Source: Methylococcaceae bacterium UBA7658 (lineage in GTDB: Bacteria; Pseudomonadota; Gammaproteobacteria; Methylococcales; Methylomonadaceae). Taken from it: DNA of 33,303 nt. The position numbers were made by a program, and so were the translations under genes. Numbering within the stretch: the stretch's first letter is position 1; every line of letters begins with the position of its first letter. Under the pieces are notes generated by a model. That model was not told the origin of the DNA. It searched no databases and was given only the letters and a program-made list of their open reading frames with translations. The stretch lies in the NCBI GenBank assembly GCA_002483425.1, contig DLHW01000043.1, positions 1 through 33,303 of the forward strand, read 5' to 3'. Positions 7,335-16,096 of the stretch are shown here, one piece after another.

Positions 7335-9725
7335 TTAGGCGGCCGGTTCCGATCTGATCGTTTTCAACAATTCCTCAACTGTTTTCTTTTCAAGAAAGTC
7401 TCCCGTTTTTGCGCCTGCTTTTAGCGCTTCTTCCAATTCGGTAATGGCTAAGGCTATGTTCTTAGTTTTATAGTAAGCGGCGCCAAGATGGTATCTGAAC
7501 ACCGGGGTCTCGGGCATTTTTTTGGCGGCTTCTCTTAAGATTTGCAAGGCTTCGTCATATTTTCCGCTGTGGTACAACGCCCAGCCGTAGCTATCCATGA
7601 AATAGGGCTGATCGGAACGTTCAAAGCGTTTGGCCAGATTCACCGCCCTATCGATATTTTCCTTGGTGTTAAAATGTTCTAACAATAACGAAACAAAGTT
7701 GTTCACTATTAAATCGATAGTTGGATTCTTAGCCAATAAGCCCTCGTAAAGTTTTAAAGCTTGGCCGTAGTCCGCTGTTTGTTCGTAGATGGATGCTAAA
7801 AATAAGGACAGACGGATTTCGCCGGGCATTTCATGAATGCCTTTATTGATAATCGCTACTGCTTGAACGTTATCTTTCTGTTGTAGAAAAACATTCGCTA
7901 TCGCTTCGTAAAACTCGGGAGTTTTAGGCCATTTGACGTTGGCGTCAGTTAAAGTTTTTAATGCTGCGTCATAGGTTTTTTCGTTTGTAAGCAATTGGCC
8001 TTTCAATAACCAAGGGTATTTTTCCTCCGGATGCGCGGCAATAAATTCATCCAAGTACGCATACATGTCCTTCATTTGTTTTAAGGCAGAATAGCTGTTC
8101 GCCATGCCTTGTAAAGCATCCGTCAGATCGGGCGATAGGGTTAGCGCTTCTTTATACTGCCCTATTGCTTCTTTATAGTGCTCTTGCGTTTCCGATATTT
8201 TGCCGCTTAGAAACTTAGAGAATCCAGCCCCCTTGGGTTTCGCGCCGATTAAATCGGCAACTTTTTGAGAACCGGCCCAATCTTTTTGCATTAGTTTTAT
8301 TTGCGCCATGGCTTGCAATGCGCCGGTATGGTCCGGTTTCTCCGCGAGGGCTTTTTTGAGCAACTCTTCCGCACGGGTTGTTTCGTTATGCCTTATTAAA
8401 GTTGAGACAACCGGCATCAAGGCGTCGAAATTGGCAGGGTTGACCGCTAACGCTTTTCTGAAGTTTTCTTCCGCTAATTCAGGCGAATTTTTTTTGAGAT
8501 AGGCTTGTCCCATAAGCACTAAGGCTTCTTCCGAATTCGTAAAGTCCCTTAGCACAAGCCGTAAATTGGTGATGGCTTCGTCGGTAAGTCCTTTTTGTAA
8601 GTCGAGCCGCGCTTTCATCAGCGAAGCATCCTGATTAGTCTTATCCTCAGACAAGACAGCTTTAATAAGGTTTTGGGCAAGCTCGGTATCGTTGTCTTGA
8701 AACGCCATTTTGGCCAGCATGATTTTAGCGTTGAGGCCTTCTTTCGATTTCGGTTTTAATTCGATAATTTTGTTAAGCGCTTGCTTGGCTTCAGTATTCT
8801 TATTCAGTTTTACATTGACGGCTACGCTACGGAAAAGCAAGTCGGCGTCGTCCGGATATTGGGCCAAGTAGCCCGCCAAGGTTTTTTCGACCTGTTCAGG
8901 TCTTTTTTGCATTAAGAAATCGATTAAGACAAGTTTGGGTTTTAAGTCTTCAGGATGAGCATCGATAAGCGTTTGCAATTTTTCCAGCGCCTTTTCGTCT
9001 TGACCGATGTCGGAATAATGTTTAACCAAAGAATAAGTAAATTCGAAATTTTCGGGAAATTGACTAATGAGGCCGAAATAATCTTGCTCGACTGCCGGAA
9101 GATCTTTGATTTGAGAATGAACTTGTAATTTAAGCAACAACAATGAAAGATCGCCAGGTTTTAATCGCAACGCCTTTTCGACGGTTGCTATGGCGGTTGC
9201 AGGATCGTTTTTAGTCAAATGGATTACAGTTTTTAAGCTAATGGCGTCAGTATGGTCTGGACGCTGCTTTAAAACTTGTTCCGCTAACGCCATCGCGTCG
9301 TCCATTTTTTCTTGTTTAACGAAAACGGCGCCTTTTAGCGCTAAGGCGTCCTGATTCTGAGGATCGGTTTTGAGTACCGTTTCAACATTCTTAATCGCTT
9401 CGGCTTGACGACCAGATAATAAATTCAATCTGCCGAGTTTTAAAATAGCTTCGTTGTTTTTAGGATCTAACCGGACGACTTGGGATAAGTTGTTGAACAT
9501 GCTTTGCCAGTTTTGTCTTTTTTCGTCGATCAGGGCGAGGTGGTAGTAGGCGCCGGCATGTTTATTGTTCAGTAGAATGATGTTTTTAAACTGTATTTTG
9601 GCCTTATCGTAATTGCCTTTGTCGTAAAGCGAAATTCCGCTTTCCAAATAGTTTTTAATTTTGTCTTCGGATTTACTGCAACCTTGAATAATGACCAATA
9701 ATAAAAGAAACAAAATTTTTTTCAT
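7335..9725 (-). CDS. prsT: PEP-CTERM/exosortase-system TPR-repeat lipoprotein PrsT
   Basis: A 796-residue protein opening with a lipoprotein signal: K2-K3, a hydrophobic core, then the lipobox IIQGC with lipidated C16 followed by S17. The rest is a long array of tetratricopeptide repeats, roughly twenty, with recurrent LDP, KP and A-x3-Y patterns spaced near 34 residues (for instance around 24-90, 400-470 and 720-775). This matches PrsT, the giant TPR lipoprotein found beside exosortase and exopolysaccharide genes. Its position 11 bp after the exosortase gene supports this. S at +2 predicts outer-membrane sorting facing the periplasm, where it probably scaffolds polysaccharide or protein export; its exact role is unproven. 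Confidence 0.87.
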   Translation of the reverse strand: MKKILFLLLLVIIQGCSKSEDKIKNYLESGISLYDKGNYDKAKIQFKNIILLNNKHAGAYYHLALIDEKRQNWQSMFNNLSQVVRLDPKNNEAILKLGRLNLLSGRQAEAIKNVETVLKTDPQNQDALALKGAVFVKQEKMDDAMALAEQVLKQRPDHTDAISLKTVIHLTKNDPATAIATVEKALRLKPGDLSLLLLKLQVHSQIKDLPAVEQDYFGLISQFPENFEFTYSLVKHYSDIGQDEKALEKLQTLIDAHPEDLKPKLVLIDFLMQKRPEQVEKTLAGYLAQYPDDADLLFRSVAVNVKLNKNTEAKQALNKIIELKPKSKEGLNAKIMLAKMAFQDNDTELAQNLIKAVLSEDKTNQDASLMKARLDLQKGLTDEAITNLRLVLRDFTNSEEALVLMGQAYLKKNSPELAEENFRKALAVNPANFDALMPVVSTLIRHNETTRAEELLKKALAEKPDHTGALQAMAQIKLMQKDWAGSQKVADLIGAKPKGAGFSKFLSGKISETQEHYKEAIGQYKEALTLSPDLTDALQGMANSYSALKQMKDMYAYLDEFIAAHPEEKYPWLLKGQLLTNEKTYDAALKTLTDANVKWPKTPEFYEAIANVFLQQKDNVQAVAIINKGIHEMPGEIRLSLFLASIYEQTADYGQALKLYEGLLAKNPTIDLIVNNFVSLLLEHFNTKENIDRAVNLAKRFERSDQPYFMDSYGWALYHSGKYDEALQILREAAKKMPETPVFRYHLGAAYYKTKNIALAITELEEALKAGAKTGDFLEKKTVEELLKTIRSEPAA

Positions 9726-9736
9726 CGTGCTTATAT

Positions 9737-11290
9737 TTAGTTCGGAATAAATTTAGGTAAAACCGGATTAACTTGCAGGGCAAACGCCTTAAGCCGGTTA
9801 TCTGCGTCCGCGATATTTTCGCTTTGCCGCACCGCTGTGGTCAGACGTACGAGTGCGCCGTCGGTCCGGTTGATGACTAAAGCATCCTTGAATAGAAACC
9901 ATTTCATCAAATACTCGTTAGCTAATTGCCGTCCTCGTTGTTGAAACCAATAATAGACTAATTGAGTATGTTCCTCTTTTTTTATTACGATTCGGTTAAC
10001 CGGTAAGTTGCCGAGGTCTATGCGATTGATTTCGGTAATCTGCCAGCCGCCGCCCGGAATGCAGACCCGAGGCGAGTGCGGCGATTGGCCTTTCCGTTGC
10101 GATTCGTAATAAGCGGAATAAAAATTGACTATGTCTTGATTTTCGTTTTTGTAATCGGCCAACACATAATCGGTTAAACCCAGGTATTTAGTGACGGTAT
10201 CGTCGATAGCGCTCTGCGCTCCGCTCCAACTGCCGATTTGCATGGGGAATTCAGGAAACATAGTGCGAGGCGGGATTATTTCTTCCCGCTTTTCAATACT
10301 CGATACAATTAACGCCGATGCGGTCAAAGCAATGACCGACGCTATCAACGGATACGAAGTAGAACGTTCTTTAATGGTATATAACGCGGGATCGAGCGGT
10401 TCTTCCTGATATAAACCGAAGATCTGAGAAAAAGATTTGTGTTCGCCGCCAACCTTACTCAATAGCGCCATTTCGATGAATAACACGCCGAAGCAAGCCA
10501 TAAAAACAATCCAGCCTTCAAAATCATGCAGAAAACCTTCCGCCATTTCGATACCCCAGTTATCGACCAACACGCCGATCATACCTATCCGGAAGCTATT
10601 CATCAAAATAGTGATGGGGATCGTGGACAATACTACGATTAACCGCTTCCAAAAAGCCACATCGTACATATAAGCGCAGATAAAGCCGAGGCTGATTAAT
10701 GGAAATAAGTACCGTAAGCCGCTGCAAGCTTCGACTACTTGAAGTTTATAGTCTCCCAAATCGATGACATTGCCTTCAAGATAGACCGGAATTTGGCACC
10801 AGCGGATGAAATAAACGCCTAATTTCGACGATAATAATTGTAAATTCGCCGACAGACTGACTTCCAGGAAATAAGGCAATGGGACGGCGAAGACCAGCAG
10901 TAAAATAGGGATGAGCACGGGTTTGCAAGCGGTCCAACCCATCACGGTGAGGGCCAAACCTATTAAAACCATGATAAGCGCATATTGCGTTAGAATGAAA
11001 AGCGCGCTGACCTCGCCGACGATGAAGATCGCCAAAGCGGCTAGAATGAGCGCCACCCCCCACCAAGACGGCGAAAATTCACTTTGAATGATGGTGTTTT
11101 TCTTTTGCCAGATAAAATATAAGGTCAGAAATGGCAGCAAATAGCCGTGACTGTATTCTTCTTGTTTATCCCAGCGGACGATAAGCTCATTGATGCCGCT
11201 CCAGAATGCGACGGTCATCAAAATCAAAGCAACCACGAGCCATCCCCACGTCGGCCAATTTATACGCCAAATATTATGCTTTCCGGTCAT
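9737..11290 (-). CDS. Exosortase fused to a C-terminal EpsI (DUF3485) domain
   Basis: A 517-residue protein. The N-terminal half (about 1-285) is a multi-pass exosortase, a transpeptidase-like inner-membrane enzyme thought to cleave and anchor proteins bearing short C-terminal sorting tails. The catalytic set is intact: C189 in EACSGLRYL, R234 in NSFRIGMIG, and H255 in FLHDFEGW. After a further membrane segment (about 313-331) comes an EpsI domain with the HSPRVCIPGGGW motif (405-416). The N-terminal EEYSHGYLLP sequence (44-53) looks more like XrtD-type than XrtA-type exosortases in my recollection, so the subtype is left open. It sits between wecG-STAS and prsT, in the same direction. No substrate with a matching C-terminal tail is encoded in this window. 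Confidence 0.92.
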   Translation of the reverse strand: MTGKHNIWRINWPTWGWLVVALILMTVAFWSGINELIVRWDKQEEYSHGYLLPFLTLYFIWQKKNTIIQSEFSPSWWGVALILAALAIFIVGEVSALFILTQYALIMVLIGLALTVMGWTACKPVLIPILLLVFAVPLPYFLEVSLSANLQLLSSKLGVYFIRWCQIPVYLEGNVIDLGDYKLQVVEACSGLRYLFPLISLGFICAYMYDVAFWKRLIVVLSTIPITILMNSFRIGMIGVLVDNWGIEMAEGFLHDFEGWIVFMACFGVLFIEMALLSKVGGEHKSFSQIFGLYQEEPLDPALYTIKERSTSYPLIASVIALTASALIVSSIEKREEIIPPRTMFPEFPMQIGSWSGAQSAIDDTVTKYLGLTDYVLADYKNENQDIVNFYSAYYESQRKGQSPHSPRVCIPGGGWQITEINRIDLGNLPVNRIVIKKEEHTQLVYYWFQQRGRQLANEYLMKWFLFKDALVINRTDGALVRLTTAVRQSENIADADNRLKAFALQVNPVLPKFIPN

Positions 11291-11353
11291 TTTTCAGTGC
11301 GTTCGGGTTATCGGTTATCCAGTTCGGATACTGAGTTTATCAGTTTGTCTGGG

Positions 11354-12457
11354 TTAATTTAAAATATCGCTGACTTTTTGCCATTTCAGTATGCGTTTGA
11401 TGGGTTTGCCAGCATTGCTCAACTTTAAGGTATGGCCTGAAAGTGTTAGATGTTTATACAATATCAGACATAACCCTATAAAAGCACTATCGATTTTTTT
11501 TACGTCCGTTAAATCGAGGATGACATCGCGTTTTTCAAGGACGGCTTGTTTAAAGGCCGGGCGGAGTGGCGCTATGGTGAATTCAGTGCAGTTGCCGGCA
11601 ATTTTTATGGTTACCCAAGCTGTATCGGTTTTCGATACGGAAATTGCAACGGGCGGTTCTTGGGAATTAGCAGGGTTGAATTTCAGCCAAAGCCAGTAAG
11701 GTAGAATGTTGCAAATTAGCAGCTTAATAAAACAGAGACCGTCATTAAAATACCGTTTCCAAAGCGCCGGTTCTTGATAGATGCGCCACAGCCATTCCAG
11801 GCCAGTTTTTTGGATCCATACCGGCGCGCGTTGCACCGATCCAGCAAAAAAATTGATGACGGCGCCTAAATGGCTGATGACAGGCGCTTTTAAGCGCTGG
11901 CGGTTAAGTTCGATCCAGGCCTGACCCTTTTTGGCGCCGAGTGCGACGATTAGAAACTCGATATCGTGCCGGTTAATCAGGTCGATGATTTCGGGGCTGC
12001 TCATTTCCTCGACCGAGCCGAATCCAGGGACGAAATGGCCCACGGCGGTCAATCCTGCCGGCTTCCGGTTAATTGTCCGGCAGGCTTTTTCGCCGACGCC
12101 CGCTTCGCCACCGAAAAAAAAGACTTTTAGCGGCACATCGGTGTTGCGCCGGTACAGATGTTCTATTAAGTCTGAACCGGCGACCCGTTGAGGTAATGAG
12201 ATGCCTAATAATTTTGCGGTTAAAACGATCGGAAAACCATCGGCAATCGATAAATCGCTGTTGATAACCGATTCTTTAAAAGCTTTGTCGGTTTGCGCGG
12301 CGCATAAAAAGTTAAGATTGGGGGTCGATAGGAAACAGGGTTCATGCTTGTTGGCGGAAGATAAGACCTCTATAACGGTCTGATTGATATCGACAGCATC
12401 GAAGGTTAAGCCGAGTAAACACCATAGGTTACGGGAAAAGTCTTTCTCGATGTTCAT
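11354..12457 (-). CDS. WecG/TagA/CpsF glycosyltransferase fused to a STAS domain
   Basis: Residues 1-245 are a WecG/TagA/CpsF (GT26) glycosyltransferase, which typically transfers a second sugar (e.g. ManNAc or ManNAcA) to a polyprenyl-diphosphate-linked acceptor at the cytoplasmic membrane face. Seen are TPNLNFL (45-51), SIADG (70-74), GSDLIE (94-99), FFFGG (113-117), LGAKKGQAW (173-181, where the usual QE pair reads QA) and RAPVWIQKTGLEWLWR (210-225). A hydrophobic stretch (about 241-258) is followed by a C-terminal domain (about 270-367) with STAS features: DVILDLTDVKKIDSAFIG at 311-328, including the D323-S324 pair where anti-anti-sigma proteins are phosphorylated. The fusion is unusual. 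It may tie the transferase to regulation or to a partner complex. The next gene, 63 bp away, is the exosortase. Confidence 0.88.
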   Translation of the reverse strand: MNIEKDFSRNLWCLLGLTFDAVDINQTVIEVLSSANKHEPCFLSTPNLNFLCAAQTDKAFKESVINSDLSIADGFPIVLTAKLLGISLPQRVAGSDLIEHLYRRNTDVPLKVFFFGGEAGVGEKACRTINRKPAGLTAVGHFVPGFGSVEEMSSPEIIDLINRHDIEFLIVALGAKKGQAWIELNRQRLKAPVISHLGAVINFFAGSVQRAPVWIQKTGLEWLWRIYQEPALWKRYFNDGLCFIKLLICNILPYWLWLKFNPANSQEPPVAISVSKTDTAWVTIKIAGNCTEFTIAPLRPAFKQAVLEKRDVILDLTDVKKIDSAFIGLCLILYKHLTLSGHTLKLSNAGKPIKRILKWQKVSDILN

Positions 12458-12482
12458 AAGCCGTTAGATTAATATAAAAAAT

Positions 12483-13691
12483 TTAACTGTCGCGATCCGT
12501 TCTGATCCATTCTTTCTGACGTTTTAGGAAAAAACCTAAATAAATTGAAAGTTTAGACAGAATGTATCTAGGAATTCCGGCCATTTCTTGCGCCGATAGA
12601 TAAACCCGGCCATACCGTTGCCAGATCAGGCTCAACATGGCCAAAAAAAACGAAAAACTGGCTGCTAAAACTTGGAACGCGTGCCAACTGTTCGTCCAAA
12701 CCGAAATTCCCGCTAAAACTGACAAAGTCAATCCGGTTAATATAATTAACAGCGATAATGGAGGCACGCCGATATCGAGGGCCAACGCGAGCGGTTTGTG
12801 GTTTATTTGCCTCAGAGCTGCAACGATTAATTTCGGCACTTGATGGATAATTGTTTGCAGATGACCGTGTTCCCAACGGGTGCGTTGGCTCAATTCGGCT
12901 GATGACTGTTCCGGAAAATCGCTATAGACGGTGGCGTCGGGGCATAATACCGGCGGATAACCCATGATAGTGCAATCTATTCCCAACTGCATGTCTTCAA
13001 CAATATTGCCGTGCGCCAGTTTGACCTTTTCAAACACTTGCCAAGGAAATGCCATACCCGTACCGGTTAAAACGATTGGCAAATTCAATCGGTTCATGCC
13101 AATCGGGCGGATTTTGTTTTTCACAAGCCACGCAAAACCGGCTATTTTTTGTTTGAGGGTTGCATCCGGTTTAATGCGCATTAAATAAACCATCTGTGCG
13201 GGTACTGTTTTTTTTGCCACCTTAAGTATAAGGTTGGCTAACGAGTTTCGGTCGGTTTCGCAATCGGCATCTAAAATGATTACTATCTCTGGCGGTTGCC
13301 CGGTTGTTGCAAGATGGCGGATGCCATGATCTAGCGCATAGCCTTTCCCACGGCGGTCGGGATCGGTTCGTTCCAATACGGTAACGCCAAAAGACCGGGC
13401 AATTTGCGCCGTATCATCGGCGCAGTTGTCGGCGATTACAATGACATGCTGCGGATCATTGTCCGGCAATTCGTTGAGTAAGCGGGTTAAAGTCGCGCTA
13501 ATAATCTCCGACTCGTTATGCGCAGGCATCAAAATGCGATATGACATTGCTTTGCTATTCGGTTCAAGGCTTTTACGCCCGGAGTCATCCAGGTTACTGT
13601 CTCGAAGCGCAACAAATGCTTGAGTTCCGGTCACTAATAACGGGACAGAGAGCAATGCCGCCAAGATTGTTATAAAAAGCTCTAAAAACAT
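12483..13691 (-). CDS. Membrane-anchored family 2 glycosyltransferase (processive-like)
   Basis: A 402-residue GT2 enzyme with one N-terminal membrane segment (about 3-25) and two near the C-terminus (about 309-331 and 338-357). The GT-A catalytic core shows PAHNE (56-60), D141-A-D143 for metal and nucleotide sugar, GTGMAFPW (210-217), V231-E-D233 and the Q269-R-T-R-W273 (QxxRW) motif typical of cellulose/hyaluronan synthase-like and ExoU/chain-building transferases. It most likely adds a beta-linked sugar to the lipid-linked repeat at the inner membrane. The donor cannot be read from sequence. It is 25 bp upstream of the wecG-STAS gene and begins after an 87-bp gap that holds a hairpin. Confidence 0.88.
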   Translation of the reverse strand: MFLELFITILAALLSVPLLVTGTQAFVALRDSNLDDSGRKSLEPNSKAMSYRILMPAHNESEIISATLTRLLNELPDNDPQHVIVIADNCADDTAQIARSFGVTVLERTDPDRRGKGYALDHGIRHLATTGQPPEIVIILDADCETDRNSLANLILKVAKKTVPAQMVYLMRIKPDATLKQKIAGFAWLVKNKIRPIGMNRLNLPIVLTGTGMAFPWQVFEKVKLAHGNIVEDMQLGIDCTIMGYPPVLCPDATVYSDFPEQSSAELSQRTRWEHGHLQTIIHQVPKLIVAALRQINHKPLALALDIGVPPLSLLIILTGLTLSVLAGISVWTNSWHAFQVLAASFSFFLAMLSLIWQRYGRVYLSAQEMAGIPRYILSKLSIYLGFFLKRQKEWIRTDRDS

Positions 13692-13726
13692 CGGAAGTTT
13701 TGCCTTTCTTTTTCAGGGATGAAGGA

Positions 13727-13765
13727 ACCATTTTAATTGCGTAGTATCGCGTTTCTTAAAATGGT
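13727..13765 (-). other. Inverted repeat inside the polysaccharide operon
   Basis: ACCATTTTAA (13727-13736) and TTAAAATGGT (13756-13765) form a perfect 10-bp stem; the inner GCG (13739-13741) and CGC (13748-13750) can extend it around a 6-base loop. It lies in the 87-bp gap between two glycosyltransferase genes. No T-run follows in the direction of transcription, so it is not a standard terminator. It could be an operator, an RNA-processing site or an attenuator. Confidence 0.45.
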
Positions 13766-13778
13766 GCAAAATAATACG

Positions 13779-15008
13779 CTAACCAGCTTGTTTATTTGCC
13801 GTATTACTGAATATGCCATAAATTTGGCGCGCAATTTTATTTAAGTCGTGTTCTAGTTCGACCCGGTGGCGGCCTTCTTTAGCCATAGCGGATAATGTTT
13901 CGGGTGTTACAGATAATGCTCGCCGGATAACGGATACCATGTCTGGAACCGATCCCGCCGGAATCAGCCAGCCGCATTGGGCGTCGACTAATTCCGGAAT
14001 GCCTGCGATATAGGTGGATATGACCGGACGACCCAAAGCCAGCGCTTCCATGATGACGACCGGTAACCCTTCGGCGAAACTGGGTAATAAAAAGACCCGG
14101 CTTTCGGCGACTAATTTACGGACTTCAATATTTGCCCGCCAGCCATGTAGCTGGACATGCGCGCCGACTTGATATTTTTCGATGGTGGCTTCCAAGGCTT
14201 GAAGCGATTCGCCGCCGCCGACAAAATGCACTTTTAAGCGCGGAAACTCTTGCTTTAATTGAGCAAGTGCTTGTGGAATTAAAAGCTGGCCTTTTTGAGG
14301 GCATAAGCGCCCGACGCAAACCAGGGTATGATTGTCTGGATCGAAATGGTAGTTAGGTTCAAACTCTTCAGTCTTTAAGCCGCAATGTACGATATGAATT
14401 TTATCCCAGTAATCGTAGCTGCTGAATCGTACAAGCTGTACGCGGCAATAATTGGAAATAGCAAAAACGAACTTGGCATGATGGATTTTCAAGCCCATGC
14501 TTAAGAGCGTAGGATCGACGAATTCGTCCGGCCCGTGCGAGGTAAAACTATAAGCGGCTCCGCCCATGGCGTTGGCTAGCATGGCAACGGTCGTCGCGTT
14601 GGTGGCGAAATGGACATGGACGTGCCGGATGCCGTCTTGCCGGGTGCGTCGGAAAAAGTAAGCGGCTTGGATCAAGTAAGCGATATTTTTGACCGAAATT
14701 CCGCCGGAGTTTTGGCAAACCTTGAGCCATAGCAGAAACGCTTTAAAAAAACCGCCAGGGTTGAGGGTAATGACTAAGAACAAAGCCACAAACAACTGCG
14801 GAATATTGCCGGTTAGCAGATAGTGGGTCCGGTTTTGTTCAGCGATGTCGAGCAGATCGACCAGTTGTTCGCTCCAATGCCGAACCGCATAACGTTTGAT
14901 ATTTAATCCCAGGTTTTCCAGGCTTTCGATTTCACGTCGGATGAACGTGGTGCTGGTCATGGGATAAGAGTTCATGAGATAACCGATTTTCAACGTATTT
15001 GCTCCCAT
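13779..15008 (-). CDS. Family 4 glycosyltransferase (exopolysaccharide type)
   Basis: A 409-residue GT-B fold retaining glycosyltransferase resembling colanic-acid-type enzymes. The N-terminal domain carries the TSTTFIRREIESL segment (18-30), an HVHFA strand (131-135) and TSHGPDEF (156-163). The C-terminal GT4 domain has GRLCPQKG (233-240), FVGGGE (262-267), and the EX7E motif E313-GLPVVIM-E321 followed by ALGRP and IAGIPELV. It should transfer a sugar with retention of configuration to the growing lipid-linked repeat in the cytoplasm. The start ATG is 8 bp from the stop of the upstream dehydrogenase gene, indicating one transcript. Confidence 0.92.
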   Translation of the reverse strand: MGANTLKIGYLMNSYPMTSTTFIRREIESLENLGLNIKRYAVRHWSEQLVDLLDIAEQNRTHYLLTGNIPQLFVALFLVITLNPGGFFKAFLLWLKVCQNSGGISVKNIAYLIQAAYFFRRTRQDGIRHVHVHFATNATTVAMLANAMGGAAYSFTSHGPDEFVDPTLLSMGLKIHHAKFVFAISNYCRVQLVRFSSYDYWDKIHIVHCGLKTEEFEPNYHFDPDNHTLVCVGRLCPQKGQLLIPQALAQLKQEFPRLKVHFVGGGESLQALEATIEKYQVGAHVQLHGWRANIEVRKLVAESRVFLLPSFAEGLPVVIMEALALGRPVISTYIAGIPELVDAQCGWLIPAGSVPDMVSVIRRALSVTPETLSAMAKEGRHRVELEHDLNKIARQIYGIFSNTANKQAG

Positions 15009-15016
15009 AGAACCCG

Positions 15017-16096
15017 TTAATTGGATTTTTTAACCTGATCGATAATTTGTAAAACTTGTTTCGATACGCTTAAGGGATAGATATCGCTTTCCCTTTGTCG
15101 AGTACTTAACAATTCGGAGAAATGCTTTAGTAGCGGTAAATATTGATTGGCGCTATAGCTGTGAAATTCGGACATCGCCGAATTTTTATATTGCTTTATC
15201 CGGCGCAACAACGAACATTGTTTTAACGCTTGCTTGAGTTTAGCCGTTAAATTTCCAGACGGGTATTCAGGTTGGTTAGCTTCCGAAAAAAAATATTCGA
15301 TTTTGAGAGCCTCCGCACCGATAACCGGCGGCTCCAGTGCAATCGAACCGTTTGTTCCCGATACGACGGCCCTATTTTGTAATAATGCCTCGATTGAAAC
15401 CGAAATTTGCGAAATACAGCCGTTTTGATGCTGGAGTTCGATTGTCGCATGAGTGTCAACACCAAATTCGGTCTTCTTCGTCCAGCTTTTGACGCCGCTG
15501 ACCGTGCCGAACGTCGTTAACGCCAATGCGATCGGATAAACGCCGCGATCCAGTAATACGCCGCTACCGGACGAAGGTTCGAATAATCGGGGGTGTGAGG
15601 TTATATCGGCTGGATAACCGAAATCGGCGTACAACTGGATCGGCGCTCCGATCGCATTGTTTTGCAATAACTCAAGGAATTTGCGATAAGCCGGAAGACA
15701 AAGCGTCCACATCGCTTCCATGCAGAGGATTCCGGTGCGCTCGACCTCGGCTTGAATTTGCTGGATTTCGGTTTCGGTTACGCCCATCGGTTTTTCGCAC
15801 AGTACGGCTTTTCCGGCTTTAAGCGCCAGCATTACCGTTTTGCCGTGGGCTTCGGTCTCATTGGCAATGTAAACCGCTTGGATGTCTGGGTCGGCAAGTA
15901 AGGCTTCGATACTGCCATAAGCTTTGCCGAGGCCGAACTGTTTGGCGAATTGTCCGGCTCGCTCCTGCGAGGAACTTGCGACAGCCGAAACGATGGTGCC
16001 GGGCAACAATTTAAAGGCGGCCATCATGGTTTCGGCCATTTTGCCGGTGCCGATGATGCCGAAGGTCAGTTTTTGGGTTGAATTATCTTTGTTCAT
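15017..16096 (-). CDS. Gfo/Idh/MocA family oxidoreductase
   Basis: A 359-residue NAD(P)-dependent sugar or cyclitol dehydrogenase. The Rossmann domain has GIIGTGKM (13-20) and the signature E101-K102-P103 with the catalytic lysine. The C-terminal domain shows GSGVLLDRGVYPIALAL (177-193) with D183 and Y187 near the active site, a family pattern in enzymes related to trans-dihydrodiol and glucose-fructose dehydrogenases. In polysaccharide loci such proteins oxidise or reduce nucleotide-sugar intermediates. Its start overlaps the stop of the preceding dehydrogenase by 4 bp (ATGA), so the two are translationally coupled and may act in the same sugar pathway. The substrate is not deducible. Confidence 0.9.
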   Translation of the reverse strand: MNKDNSTQKLTFGIIGTGKMAETMMAAFKLLPGTIVSAVASSSQERAGQFAKQFGLGKAYGSIEALLADPDIQAVYIANETEAHGKTVMLALKAGKAVLCEKPMGVTETEIQQIQAEVERTGILCMEAMWTLCLPAYRKFLELLQNNAIGAPIQLYADFGYPADITSHPRLFEPSSGSGVLLDRGVYPIALALTTFGTVSGVKSWTKKTEFGVDTHATIELQHQNGCISQISVSIEALLQNRAVVSGTNGSIALEPPVIGAEALKIEYFFSEANQPEYPSGNLTAKLKQALKQCSLLRRIKQYKNSAMSEFHSYSANQYLPLLKHFSELLSTRQRESDIYPLSVSKQVLQIIDQVKKSN

